Positions 10,687 to 21,166 of a DNA stretch of 64,000 bases are shown here, piece after piece. Each line of letters opens with the position of its first letter. Within the stretch, counting starts at the first letter, position 1. The DNA is from Nelumbo lutea (lineage: Eukaryota; Streptophyta; Magnoliopsida; Proteales; Nelumbonaceae), in the NCBI GenBank assembly GCA_022828595.1, contig JAKGHH010000001.1, positions 116,324,999-116,388,998 of the forward strand, given 5' to 3'. The translations under genes and the position numbers were made by a program. The notes under the pieces were generated by a model. It did not search any database, had not been told where the DNA came from, and saw only the letters and a list, made by a program, of their open reading frames with translations.

Positions 10687-11914
10687 CTTCTTGTACAGAG
10701 TAAAAGGAGAAGATGAGCAACAGAGAAGAGAGGGTAAAGCCTGTTCTGTCTCCTGCTCTAGTATAGTGTATAAAATGGCGAAATGGGGTGAAGTGGAAAG
10801 CAAGACGAGGGAGAAGCATAAAAAGGAGAGGAAAGTGGGGCTACGATTCCGAAAGACAGCGAACAACCAATGAAATGAATCACTACTCCACCAAATTTGT
10901 TTCTTAAATATTCTTAAAATTATATTAGATAAAAAAAAAAAAAACAAACAAACAACAAGCAGACCCGGCCAAGAAACGTTACTCCTTCTCTCTCCGTTTA
11001 TCATTTCGAATTGTGAAGGAAACTTCTTTATTTCCTTTTTGATATACTATTTAATTGGAAAGAATAGATACAGCCAGCAATATATAAGTCTACAACCCCT
11101 GTACAGTCTGTCCTCCGCGTAGATCTTTTTTCCTAACTACCAGTACTACATATTATGACGCCAACGCGGTCCCGTCGGTGAGCTTTCCGAATTAAAACCT
11201 TGCTGTATGATGTATCGCACAATGAATGAGCCATGAACGTTAACGGTTACAGTGTGAAGGTTAAATACCGACCCCGTCTCCTTGCTTTCGCTTTACCCAC
11301 CCCCTTCGCAATCACAACTCGCAAGGGATGAAGTTTAGTACGTGTAATGTAATGTATCAGGCTATCAGCGAGATCAGACGATTCTGTTTCTTGAAATTAT
11401 TCTGGAGCTATAATAGTTTCTATCTTTTCCACCGTCCAACTCCAATGGAGTATGTTTGTTTTCTTTTTAATCTAAAACAAAAACAAAAAAAAAAAGAAAA
11501 ATTGGGATGAATGGAAACCAGCTTGTGGTGTGGGGTCACCAAAGCGCCCCAGCAGACTCGGTAAGCGTTTTAACTTTTAATTAATACAGCTTGGAGTGGG
11601 AGAATGGAGAAAATGGGGATACAAACATCCAAGAACGAACAACCACCCTTAGAAAACAGATGCATGAGTTGGCTACAACCGTCCATGCAAATTTTAATAT
11701 ATATATATATATATATATATCAGATATTGGCATATTACATACAACCTCTGATCTATATATGCTTGAGAAGATTTCAATATCTATTTTTCTAAGCTTTGTT
11801 TAGTAACACTCTCATTAGTCATTATATTGGTTCAACTAAGTTATTATCCGTGATTATAATCAATTACGCAGACTTGAGTAAACAACGAAAGAAAAACAAA
11901 TTAAATTGTGATTA
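10687..11914. other. Spacer and 5' region of the AGP gene
   Basis: Contains the AGP 5' region and AT-rich sequence. It includes a word at 10877-10908 (AATCACTACTCC ... TTTGTTTCTTAAA) also found at the left end of the CACTA element at 26421. No further gene seen. Confidence 0.5.
11696..11720. repeat. (AT)n microsatellite
   Basis: About 12 AT units. The short ORFs across it are not supported. Confidence 0.9.
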
Positions 11915-11919
11915 CTAAT

Positions 11920-12872
11920 TGATGGATGGAGATTTGGCCCAATATTTTGATCCCGCGACACGTGGAAACAACTGAGAGTGACCTGGCAGAAGCGCCAACT
12001 TGGCACGGAAGTGGGCTCATAACCCGAGCTCCCCCAAAGAAGGAATCTACAATCCAGGCTCCAAGAAAAAGAGTCCCGAGCTCCCCCAAAGAAGGAATCT
12101 ACAACCCGAGCCCCGAGCTAAAGAGTCCCAAGCTCCCCCAAAGAAGGAACCTACGACCTGAGCTCCCTAAGGAAGAACCCAGCTCTCCCTTAGAGGTCCT
12201 GAGCCTTACAAGGAGCACAAAAGGCAAAAACCCGAACTGCCCACTCAGGGGCAGTTCGGGCCATACTTCTATCTGAATTCAAGACTTCACCTCACACACC
12301 ATTTCGGCTCCAAGTCGCTTGATTGAGCAACCGTACCTGACACCTAGGAAGCCCGTACACGGAGGTGGCGCACCTGACTGATTAGGGGTCCGACACATGA
12401 CAGCCGCCCTCCAACGGCCACCTGCCACCGCTATCTCAGACGTGGCAGAGACGGCCCTGACAAGAAAGACAGTGACAGTTATGACACCCGAACTGGCAAC
12501 TAGTAGAGGTTATGACACCCGAACTGGCAACTGGCAGAGGTTATGACACCCGAACTGGCATTTGGCAGAGATGATGACACCCGATCTGGCGGAGGTAATG
12601 ATGCCCGATCTAGTAGAGGTCTGGGAGTGAGTGTACTGGGGTAATTATAAAAGGCCCCCTTCCCCCAAAGGAGGAGGTATGAGATTCTTGCGCTTTCTGG
12701 TCTTGAAGTTGTTCATTCCCCTTGCCTTCTCAAAAGCACTAATTTGAACTTCGGAGTGTTCCAACCGGGTTCCACCTTGGAAATCTTCGTTCTCTTCCTT
12801 GTTTCAAGCACCTCCAATTCCATCAGAGGCAAAGTAACCAGCATCTAGGATCAACCGGATTGCGCATCATCA
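11920..12872 (+). repeat. Tat element 5' LTR
   Basis: 953 bp. U3 carries two sets of tandem repeats. One is a unit built on GAGCTCCCCCAAAGAAGGAA (about 12025-12175). The other is a unit of about 32 bp built on TTATGACACCCGAACTGGCA (about 12478-12615). A TATA box (TATAAAAGG) is at 12646-12654. It is shorter than the 3' LTR by 72 bp, mostly from repeat number. Confidence 0.9.
12646..12654 (+). promoter_or_regulatory. TATA box of the Tat 5' LTR
   Basis: TATAAAAGG, also present in the 3' LTR at 21967-21975. It should drive the genomic RNA, with the start some 30 bp downstream. Confidence 0.75.
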
Positions 12873-12892
12873 TTTGGCGTTGTTTGTGGGAA
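12873..12892 (+). other. Primer-binding site of the Tat element
   Basis: TTTGGCGTTGTTTGTGGGAA starts directly after the LTR. Plant gypsy elements of this group use a TGGCGCC-type site here, so two or three bases appear mutated. The primer tRNA cannot be fixed from the window. Confidence 0.65.
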
Positions 12893-12919
12893 GACTTCAA
12901 AAAGCCTCCCCTAACCTTT

Positions 12920-12958
<39 letters not shown>
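12920..12958. repeat. (CT)n microsatellite in the Tat leader
   Basis: About 19 CT units between the primer-binding site and the gag start. Confidence 0.9.
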
Positions 12959-12961
<3 letters not shown>

Positions 12962-12978
12962 AAGAAACCTTAGCTTCC

Positions 12979-14694
12979 ATGGCTTCCTCCAACAGCAACG
13001 GGCACAATGCCAACTTGAATGTTGCAGGAGAACACCCTCAGCCCGCCACTATATGTATCGAACAGTTCACCGTCCCCCTCTCGATGAACGAAATCCCTAG
13101 CCTTAATGCATCGAGTACGGTGGCACCTGTGAATGTTCCCCTTCCCCTCCCTATCAAGACAACTTTCGCCGAACCAACCGCTGTCCCCTGGCAACCAACT
13201 AGAACCAACTTGATGACTTGCTGCAGTGCATGCGGGCAATGCAAGCCCAAATGCAGCAGTTCCAGCAACATCAGCTCCATCAGCAACAAGTACTACACCA
13301 CATCTCCCAGCATCACTACCAATAGCAGTTCCCCCAACTGCCTCTGAACCAATCACAGCTCCCAACTTGGCACCCTGCTCCGAAGCAGGTCAAGCCCTCC
13401 CCTCAGGGCGGGCACCTTCACCATGGGGAAGCCTCCCAACTTCAGAACCCCTCCAGAAGCCAGGCCTCATACCTGAGTAGGAGGGAAAGACTAATTACCC
13501 CCGCCTCGCAGTTCGCCGGCGGATCAGGAACCTCCTTGCCGAAGTCAACACCTCGGCACTCTAAGTTCGAGCTCTCGCTCGTAGAGAACCAATTCAGCAT
13601 CCTGGCTGCGGACTACCAATAGTCTGGGCCGATCGAGCTTGGCAACACTGAGGCAAGTAGCGCCAATACCAGGCCTTCTAAGCAGCAACGAAGACACTGA
13701 CGAAGTTGCTGAACTACCACCCGCATCCTGCCCGAGCTCCGAGGTAAAGGAGAAACGAGCTCGGACGAGGTAAAAGTTGCCACTATTCTTTCAGTTCCTT
13801 CCCCCCTATCATCAGAACTCCTTGTGGTTCCCATGCCCAAAGATTTCAAATTCCCTCCCCTAGACAAGTATGATGGGTCATTTGACCCCAATGACCATGT
13901 CGATGCTTTCTAGTCCCAAATGCACCTGGCGAGGGCCAGCGAGTCCTACATGTGTGTGGCCTTCACTACCACTTTTAGGGGAGTGGTCTACACTTGGTAG
14001 AGGAACCTGGCCCCCGAGTCAATAAGAAGCTGGACCCAATTCGTGCAAGTCTTCACCACGCACTTCGTTACTAGCAAGCGGTGCCCTCGAACCAAGGAGA
14101 GCCTCCTTGGAATAGTCCAAAGGGAAGGAGAGTCCATCCGGGGCTATATCAAACGATTCAATAACGCGTGTTTGCAGATATCATGCCTAGACCCTGCGGT
14201 ACAGCTCGCGGCAGCTAAGAGGGGTGTGACACACAAGGAGTTCAGGTGGCACATGGTAGTCAACCAGCTTGCGACCGTAGCTGAATTCCTCAAGCTCGCG
14301 GACAAATTCATAAGAACAGAGGAGGAGATCAACCAAAGGACTGAAAGCGGGATCGAAAAAAGGAAGAGGGAAGGCGAACCCTCCAACCCAGATGACAGGA
14401 AAAAGAAAGACCCAGCTCGGGGGCCGAAGCCAAGCCAGCCGTTTCGAGCTCCCCTAGCAGGTCTAGTGGACTACACGCCCTTAAACGCAAAGCGGGCCGA
14501 GATCTTAATGGTGATCAAAGACGCCCCGTACGTGAAATGGCCGCCTCGCCTGAAGGGAAACCCGAACGAGAGGAATAAAAACTTGTACTGCATTTTCCAT
14601 AGAGACCACGATCATAGCACTGAACATTGTAATAATCTCTGCGACGAGATAGAGGAACTTATCCGTCGCGTGTACCTACGAAGTTTTGTACAGC

Positions 14695-14725
<31 letters not shown>

Positions 14726-15030
14726 GACAAATTGGCAGGGAGAGCACAACAGAGATGCTCCTGAGTTCAACAGCCGGCTAGCCGAACCGCAGAAGCATCC
14801 CCCGGAGGAAAGACCAGTTCGGGGAACAATCCACGTGATCATTGGAGGATCAATCGTAGCAGGGTGCACCTCGGTAGCAGCTCGAGCATCAACCTGGGAA
14901 GCCGCTAGAGAAGAACAAAATACCCCAAAGTGGCCTAGGATGGAAGACCCCATATTCTTCACTGAAGACGATGCGTGCAGGGTCCACTACCCCCACGACA
15001 ACGCACTTGTCATAAAGATGAAGATCAACG
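12979..15030 (+). pseudogene. Tat gag remnant
   Basis: The ATG at 12979 opens MASSNSNGHNANLNVAGEHP, a likely gag start. The frame is lost after 13347. The conserved retrotransposon gag domain lies at about 13840-14330, with KFPPLDKYDGSFDPNDHVDA, then QREGESIRGYIKRFNNACLQ (14043 onward). In-frame TAG codons interrupt it near 13912 and 13999, the second probably a former Trp codon. A basic region and a zinc-binding-like stretch (CIFHRDHDHSTEHC, about 14590) follow. This would be the particle protein. It cannot be made whole. Confidence 0.82.
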
Positions 15031-15236
15031 ACTTCAAAGTCTGGCGCGTACTCATTGACTCCGGCAGTTCGGCAGACATCCTTTTTAAAGTGGCCTTCGA
15101 CAAACTCCAGTTCCGAGAGAGTGATTTGAAGCCCGTGAACAGAACGAGGAGCGAGCTGCACCCACGGAGGAAACTGTTCCCATCCCTGTCTCGGCAGAGG
15201 ACCCAACCAGATTGCTTCAGTTCGGTGGTTCCCTAG
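15031..15236 (+). pseudogene. Tat aspartic protease, truncated
   Basis: The active-site block VWRVLIDSGSSADILF is clear at about 15040-15090, in frame with the upstream gag part. About 25 residues later (DLKPVNRT) the similarity stops and runs straight into sequence just before RT. The C-terminal half of the protease and the linker therefore appear deleted. Confidence 0.8.
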
Positions 15237-16285
15237 AGGAACCCTTACGATCCAAACTGGTACACTTCTTACTCAGTAACTTAGATGTTTTCGCTTGGTC
15301 CACGGTAGAAATGTCCGGCATAGACCCTAAGCTTATAACTCACAAGCTCAATACTGACCTTGTAGTTAGACCCATTAGACAGAAGAAACACAACTTAGCC
15401 CCAAAACGCTGGAGGGCGGTCGATGAGGAGGTCGAGAAGCTCCTCGCAGCAGACTTCATAAGAGAAGTTCACTACTCGAGCTGGGTAGCCAACACCGTTC
15501 TGGTAAAAAAGGCAAACGGCAAGTGGCACATGTGCGTCGACTACACCGACCTGAATCGAGCTTGCCCAAAATACTGCTTCCCCCTCCCCAGGATTGACGC
15601 CTAGTGGACGTGACCTCGGAACACGAGTTGCCAAGCTTCTTGGATGCCTACTCGGGCTACAACCAAATCAGGATGGACCCAGCCGACGAGGAAAAAACCG
15701 CCTTTTTAACCAAGTTTGGCCTGTACTGCTAAAAGGTTATGCCCTTCGGACTGAAAAATGCTGGGGCAACCTTTCAAAGGCTTGTGAATAAGCTATTTCA
15801 ACCCTTAATTGGCACAAAGATAGAGTGTTATGTAGACGACATGATCGTCAAGACACAATTTTCGCATGAATTGATACAAGATCTACGTTATGTCTTTCAA
15901 ATTCTGCGTCAATTTAACATGAAACTAAACCCAAATAAGTGTGTCTTCGGTGTCACCTCGGGTAAGTTCCTAGGGTATATCGTCAACCAATGCGGTATTG
16001 AGGCCAATAGCCGCTCTGAGTCGTTTCATGTCTAAGTCCACAGACTGTTGCCTGCCCTTCTTCAAGGCAATAAAAGGCAAAGGGTTCGAGTGGAACCCGA
16101 ACTGCCAGCTCGCATTTGACGAACTCAAGAAATACCTCGTCAGTATCCCAGTGTTGACCCAACCCAAAGAGGGCAATGTTTTAGAACTGTACCTCTCGGC
16201 AAGCGACGAAGTGGTTAGTTCGATACTAATAAAGAAAGCAGATCGGGTCCAACGACCCATCTACCATGTTAGTAAAATATTGTAG
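15212..16285 (+). pseudogene. Tat reverse transcriptase and first RNase H remnants
   Basis: 15212-15604 covers the RT N-terminus (LVHFLLSNLDVFAWSTVEM, then VKKANGKWHMCVDYTDLNRA). The palm follows at 15739-16035 with MPFGLKNAGATFQRLVNKLF and the catalytic YVDD at 15829-15840. The connection and RNase H start are at 15998-16285 (FEWNPNCQLAFDELKKYL). The pieces are in different frames, with stops near 15602 and 15730. The enzyme would make cDNA. Not functional here. Confidence 0.9.
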
Positions 16286-16707
16286 GGAGCATAAACAAGA
16301 TATCCGAAGATAGAAAAACTAGCCTATGCGTTGGTCATTGCGGCCCACAAACTCCGTCCATATTTCCAAGCCCATACCATCATCGTCCTCACCAATAAAC
16401 CCTTGAGGCAAGTATTACTCAGGCCCGAGGTCTCTGGTCGATTACCAAAGTGGGCCATCAAACTCAGTGAGTACGACCTCTAGTACAAGCCACGAACCGC
16501 TATCAAAGCTCAAGCATTGGTGGATTTTGTTGTAGAATGCACGTTTAGCTCTGAGGTCCTCAGCTCGGTTGAGCACGAGGTTCCCAGTTCGGGTAAGCTC
16601 GGTGCTCTTAGGCCGGTTGAGTCCGAGCCCCGTGAGGTCGCACCCAGTTTGATACCTCTCCTGGTTAGGCCGAGCGCGAACTGGGATGAAGAGACCTGGA
16701 TCCTTTA

Positions 16708-17061
16708 GATGGCTCCTCAAATCAGCAGGGCAGCGGAGCCGGTGTAGTTCTCCATGGTCCGAGTGGCACGAAACTAGAGTACGCGCTACGCTTCGAGTTC
16801 ATGATATCCAACAATGAGGCAGAATACGAGGCGTTGATGGCCGGGCTAGCCCTGGCGCAAGAGGTAAAGTTAAAACACATAGTTATCTGTAGCGATTCCC
16901 AGCTCGTGTTAAACCAAGTTACCGGGGAATACGAAGCTCGCGAGCCAACTATGATCACTTACTTGGCAAAGGTAAAAGAGGCTCTGCTTAGCTTCCAGTC
17001 ACACTTCATCAAGCAAACCCGAGGTCAGAGAACACTGAGGCTGACGCCCTGTCCCGGCTAG
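16708..17061 (+). pseudogene. Tat second RNase H (archaeal/plant type)
   Basis: It starts with the first catalytic Asp in DGSSNQQGSGAGVVLHG (16708). It continues through NNEAEYEALMAGLALA (catalytic Glu) and HIVICSDSQLVLNQV (second Asp). This RVT_3-like domain follows a separate retroviral-type RNase H. The dual arrangement defines the Tat group. A frame change occurs near 17040. Confidence 0.85.
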
Positions 17062-17334
17062 CCAGCACCAGTGACAATACCATGAGAACTGTGTACATAG
17101 AGGACTTACCTCGGCCTAGCATTCTTCGGGGGGCAGAGGAGGTTGCTCCTATCGCCCAAGCATAATCGAGCTGGATTGATCCACTCGCGAGCTTCCTGCT
17201 ACATGGAACCCTCCCTGCAGACCGCAACGCCAGGAGGGTAGAGCGTCTGGTAGCCAAGTACGTCATGATAGACGGATGACTGTACTGAAGATCCTACACG
17301 CTCCCCTACCTGCACTGCTTGTGATCTCCCAAAG

Positions 17335-18383
17335 CCGAGCTCGTACTCCACGACATTCATGAAGGCCCATGTGGCAGACACCTGGGAGCAGCAAAAAGCA
17401 CTACAACAGGGGTTCTACTGGCCAACAATGAAAGCAGATGCTGTTGGACTAGTCAGAAAGTGCGAGAAGTGACAAAAGCACGCCAATATTCACCACCAGC
17501 CCACCGTCGACCTCAAGTACCTCACCAGCCCGTGGCCCTTCGCACAATGGGGCATCGACCTACTCGGGCCATTCCCGCCAGCAACAGGAGGAAGGAAGTT
17601 CCTAGTGGTGGCAGTAGACTACTTCACCAAGTGGGTTGAAGTTGAAACTCTTGTAACCATCACAGCTCAAAACGTCCAAAACTTCTTTTGGAAGAACATA
17701 ATGTGCCGCTTCGGGCTACCTCGGGTGTTGATCTCTGATAATGGCAAGCAGTTCGAGGACATCAAATTCCAAGAGTGGTGCCAAAACATGGGGATCCGGC
17801 AAAACTTCACGACGGTTGCGCACCCACAAGCAAACAGTCAGGTAGAAGTCACGAAAAGAGCTATCCTCCATGGACTGAAAGCCAGGTTGGACCGAGCTAA
17901 GGGGTTATGAGCAGATGAACTGCCCAACGTCCTATGGGCATACCGAACTACAGAAAAGACCACCATCGGAGATATTCCCTTCAACCTCACCTATGGTACG
18001 GAGGCAGTCATCCCAGCCGAAATCGAAATCCCCTCACTTCGGTTGGAAGCTTACAGCGACAATACTAATAACGACGAGCTACGTACCAACCTCGACATAC
18101 TTGACGAGGTGAGGGACCTCGCATATATCAGGACCGCAGCGTACCAGCAAAGGGTAGCTTGGTACTACAATGTTAGAGTTAAGAAATGAAACTTTCGCGT
18201 CGGCGACTTGGTCCTCCGCAAGATCATGGTACCTGAGCCCAGTGTTGGCAAACTCGGGCCAAACTGGGAAGGACCCTCCCGAGTAAAGAGAGCACTTGGG
18301 GGAGCATACAAGCTTGAGACCCTGGAGGGTAAACAGATACCTCAGGCATGGAACATTGTTAACTTAAGACAATTTTACCCATA
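17335..18383 (+). pseudogene. Tat integrase remnant
   Basis: Zinc-finger region around 17345-17480 (LHDIHEGPCGRHLG, later RKCEK), broken by a frameshift and a TGA at 17470. The DDE core is at 17540-17910: the first Asp in WGIDLLGPFPPATGG, the second in LISDNGKQF, and the Glu region in HPQANSQVEV. This last site reads QVEV where gypsy integrases have QVEA/V. The C-terminal part runs to the TAA at 18381-18383, with stops at 17908 and 18187. No chromodomain, as expected for Tat. Confidence 0.85.
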
Positions 18384-18394
18384 AATTATCAAAC

Positions 18395-18618
18395 TAAGCA
18401 GGCCATGAGCCACTACCAGAGCCTAAGGGCCAGAATGCCGAGCTAACAAAGACCTCAGCACCCTAAGGCCTAGAAAACCGAGCTAACAAAGATGACCTCG
18501 ACACCATAAGCAGGTCATGAGCCACTACCAGAGCCTAAGGGCCAAAATGCCGAGCTAACAAAGACCTCAACACCCTAAGGCCCAGAAAACCCAACTAAAG
18601 AGGACCTCGACACCTCAT
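18395..18618. repeat. 112-bp tandem duplication after integrase
   Basis: Two adjacent copies of about 112 bp (starting 18395 and 18507) share GAGCCACTACCAGAGCCTAA and CCGAGCTAACAAAGACCTC, with a few substitutions. They lie between the integrase stop and the end of the antisense gene. Non-coding. Confidence 0.85.
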
Positions 18619-18892
18619 CAACGAAGGCAATCTACACATCAATGGATCCCAAGGTGAATAGCCTAGGGCCCAATTCAACCTATGTTAACTAACCCGGGCG
18701 GAGAACAGATCGGGCACATATTCTTACTACGTTAACTCACCTCAGGGCCTAAGTCTAGTAGTTCGGCAACATAGTCAACTCAGCGAAAAAAGAAAATAAT
18801 TGCCCAACACTTTGCCAAAAAAGGGGAACTATTCATTGCAAAATAAACTTGTTTACACTTCATCCAAAAAACAAAAAACAAAAACACAAACG

Positions 18893-20754
18893 AGCTCACA
18901 AGCCCAAAGGTACATCTTCCTCGCCTTTAGAAGGGACTTCAACAATACCCAAAGGACCCGCTTCGTCTTTGGAATCCGCATCATCATCAGCTACAGCAGC
19001 CATTTCTGGAGTGATGTGCGAAGTGGTTATGACACTAATGTCGAGCTCGGGGTACGTGTTCCTTATCATCCATCGACTCAACTTGAAATCCCTCCTGTAC
19101 GAGCCCACCATCATATCGTCAAAGCGCGGCGAAGCGATGTAATCCTCGACGGCTTTCACCTTCGCCTCCTCAACAGCCTGAGAGAAGATCTGAGTCTTCT
19201 CCCTGATATCATCCTGAAGGTACTCGACCTGATGCTTCAGGTCCAACTTCAGGTCCGCCATGTGTCTTACTACCATTCCTAAGGACTCTTTGTCCCTCTG
19301 GGACCTCGATAGCTCGGCTCACACAACACAGGAAGCCACTTCGGTAGCTTGTGCTCACTTCAAGCCCCTCTCCGCCTGGATTGCCAAAGCGTGGATAGAG
19401 GAGTTCACCTGCCAGAATGAGGGCAAATCATCTCGGTAAAAAAAAAAAAAAAAACAGGGGGGACAAACACTACTTTGACTTACCACCATGGCATGAGAGG
19501 CAGCCCGAGCGCCTATGAGATTTGTAGGAAGATCGGCCCATGCTGCGACCTCCTCGAGGAAAATGGCCTTCTTGCTTTTTCAGAGCGCGTAGCTCGACGT
19601 CAGCACACTCCCAACCTCATTGTGACTTCCCGAGCTTGAAAGCATAGCCCGGGTATAAGCAGTGTCGGCATAGGGGACCCCTGTCGCTTCCTGAACTGGA
19701 GGGGGCACCTTGGGCTCTCCAGGAGGCTCCATTCTTGATGCCTCGGGCTTCGCAACCCAGGAAGGATCGGTACGGACCCGCTTAGTAGCTCGTTTCCTCC
19801 TTTTCATACCATTGAACAAACTCGCACCTCAAATCTTCTCTGCCTCCATAACACCTGCAAAAAGGAGCTTAGCGTCAAAAGATGAGAATACAAACAAAAG
19901 CAAGAGTATCGTCTGAGCAAGAAACCTACCCGAACTCATACCGGCCTGAATAAGCCTGTCCTCCATCAGGTAGACTTCGCATTTGAGCCCAAGCCGGGCC
20001 CAGTCCTGGAGGCCCTTCACCGTATCTTTGTCTAATGCGACACCGAGGTCAGGAATGGCCAACCCCCACTCAGTAGGAAACGGCCACTCTGTAGCACTTT
20101 GAACCACGAAATAGTCCCGCTTCCATGCCAGGACCTTATTTGGGAGATCATGTAAGAGCTTGAAGCTCGGATGAGGTGACAAGTAGTACGCCCTCCTACG
20201 CCCGAGCAGGGGACCCGCTTGTTTCTTAAGCATGAGAATAGCGGAAAGAATTTCTAGGTCCAAAGGAAGGCAATGTTCACAACAAAGGGAGATGGTTCCG
20301 ACAAAGTTACGGATAGAGTTCGAGTGAAGCTGACCTATAGCGGCGCCGAAGTGGTTCATGACCTCAACGATAAGGGGATGGAAGGGAAGGCGCAGCCCGA
20401 CAACAAGCTGCTCCCGGAATATCACGATTTCATTCGGACTGTGCTCCCAAGGAAAGTCGCTCGAGGGTAAAATATAAGTATACTCTTCGAGCATGTTGTA
20501 CTAGGCAATAAGGGACCAAAGCCTCTCGGGCGTTATAGTGGAAGGTCCAAACTTATCTAGCACCCGACCTCGACGGGAGGTGGATGCCAAACTACCCGAG
20601 GTAACTCGGCCTACGGGCTCAAACTCAAGCTCTTCCTTGAGCTCTACCTCGGGCCCCGCCTCGGACTCACTAAGGCTATCGGGGGCAGTAGCTCGGTTCG
20701 TAGAACTAGCATCGGACCCCCTAGGAGACTATCTAAACTACTCGAGCTAGACAT
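18893..20754 (-). pseudogene. Antisense gene inside the Tat element (PF04195-like), three exons
   Basis: Minus-strand gene read from the ATG at 20754 (MSSSSSLDSLLGG) to the stop at 18893-18895. Exon 1 (19930-20754) carries a conserved block, FREQLVVGLRLPFHPLIVEV then SNSIRNFVGTISLC, typical of the putative gypsy-type transposon domain PF04195. Intron 1 is 19855-19929 (gtaggt...tttgcag) and intron 2 is 19409-19483 (gtaagt...tggcag); each is 75 bp. The C-terminal exon (18893-19408) is a charged helical region ending EEDVPLGL. Breaks seen: a frameshift in a G-run near 20725, TAG near 20507, TGA at 19829-19831, and two stops in 19277-19360. Function unknown. Extra antisense ORFs are known from Tat elements. 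Confidence 0.8.
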
Positions 20755-20833
20755 CGAAACAAAGAGAAGGCTGAGGACTCACCAGGAAAAGCTACCGGAC
20801 TAGAATGGCTAAGAAAAGTGACCAAGCCCCCCC

Positions 20834-20842
20834 CTATTTATA
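20834..20842 (-). promoter_or_regulatory. TATA box of the antisense gene
   Basis: Minus strand reads GGCTATAAATAGGGG. It lies 80 bp upstream of the antisense ATG at 20754, a normal TATA-to-ATG distance. It is separate from the LTR promoters and points the opposite way. Confidence 0.75.
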
Positions 20843-21149
20843 GCCATTGTACTCGCGCATCAACGGCCAAGATCAAAACCATCCAACGACTCCCCACGAA
20901 ACCGGCTGTGCACCCCCCGAGGAGAAGTCAGCTTGGCGCGCATTCTTGACGTTCAAAATTTTGAAATTGTTTACGCGCGTGAGCTGCACACAGCCTGGGA
21001 TTGACCCCTGGTCGAACCAAGCAGACCCTGTCAGGCCAAGAACACAAGCAGGTCAGACTGGAGAAGTTCCAAACCAAGGCCAAAGCGTCACGAGGCAAAT
21101 CCACCCGTCATCCTATGAACTCCCCACACCGGGCTATGACCCTGGGCAT

Positions 21150-21166
21150 GGGGAGTGGGGGGCAAT
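21150..21166 (+). other. Tat polypurine tract
   Basis: GGGGAGTGGGGGGCAAT directly precedes the 3' LTR start at 21167, the expected plus-strand primer position. Confidence 0.85.

Noticed and set aside
10184..10873. 229-residue Gly/Glu-rich plus-strand ORF
   Set aside because: Mirror of the AGP gene: the Pro/Ala/Ser codons of the real gene read as Gly/Glu/Ala on the other strand.
11926..12276. 116-residue ORF rich in Pro and Lys
   Set aside because: Lies in U3 of the Tat LTR over tandem repeats. The other LTR does not keep the same frame.
20273..20470. Plus-strand ORF MFTTKGDGSDK
   Set aside because: Complement of the PF04195-like domain of the antisense gene.
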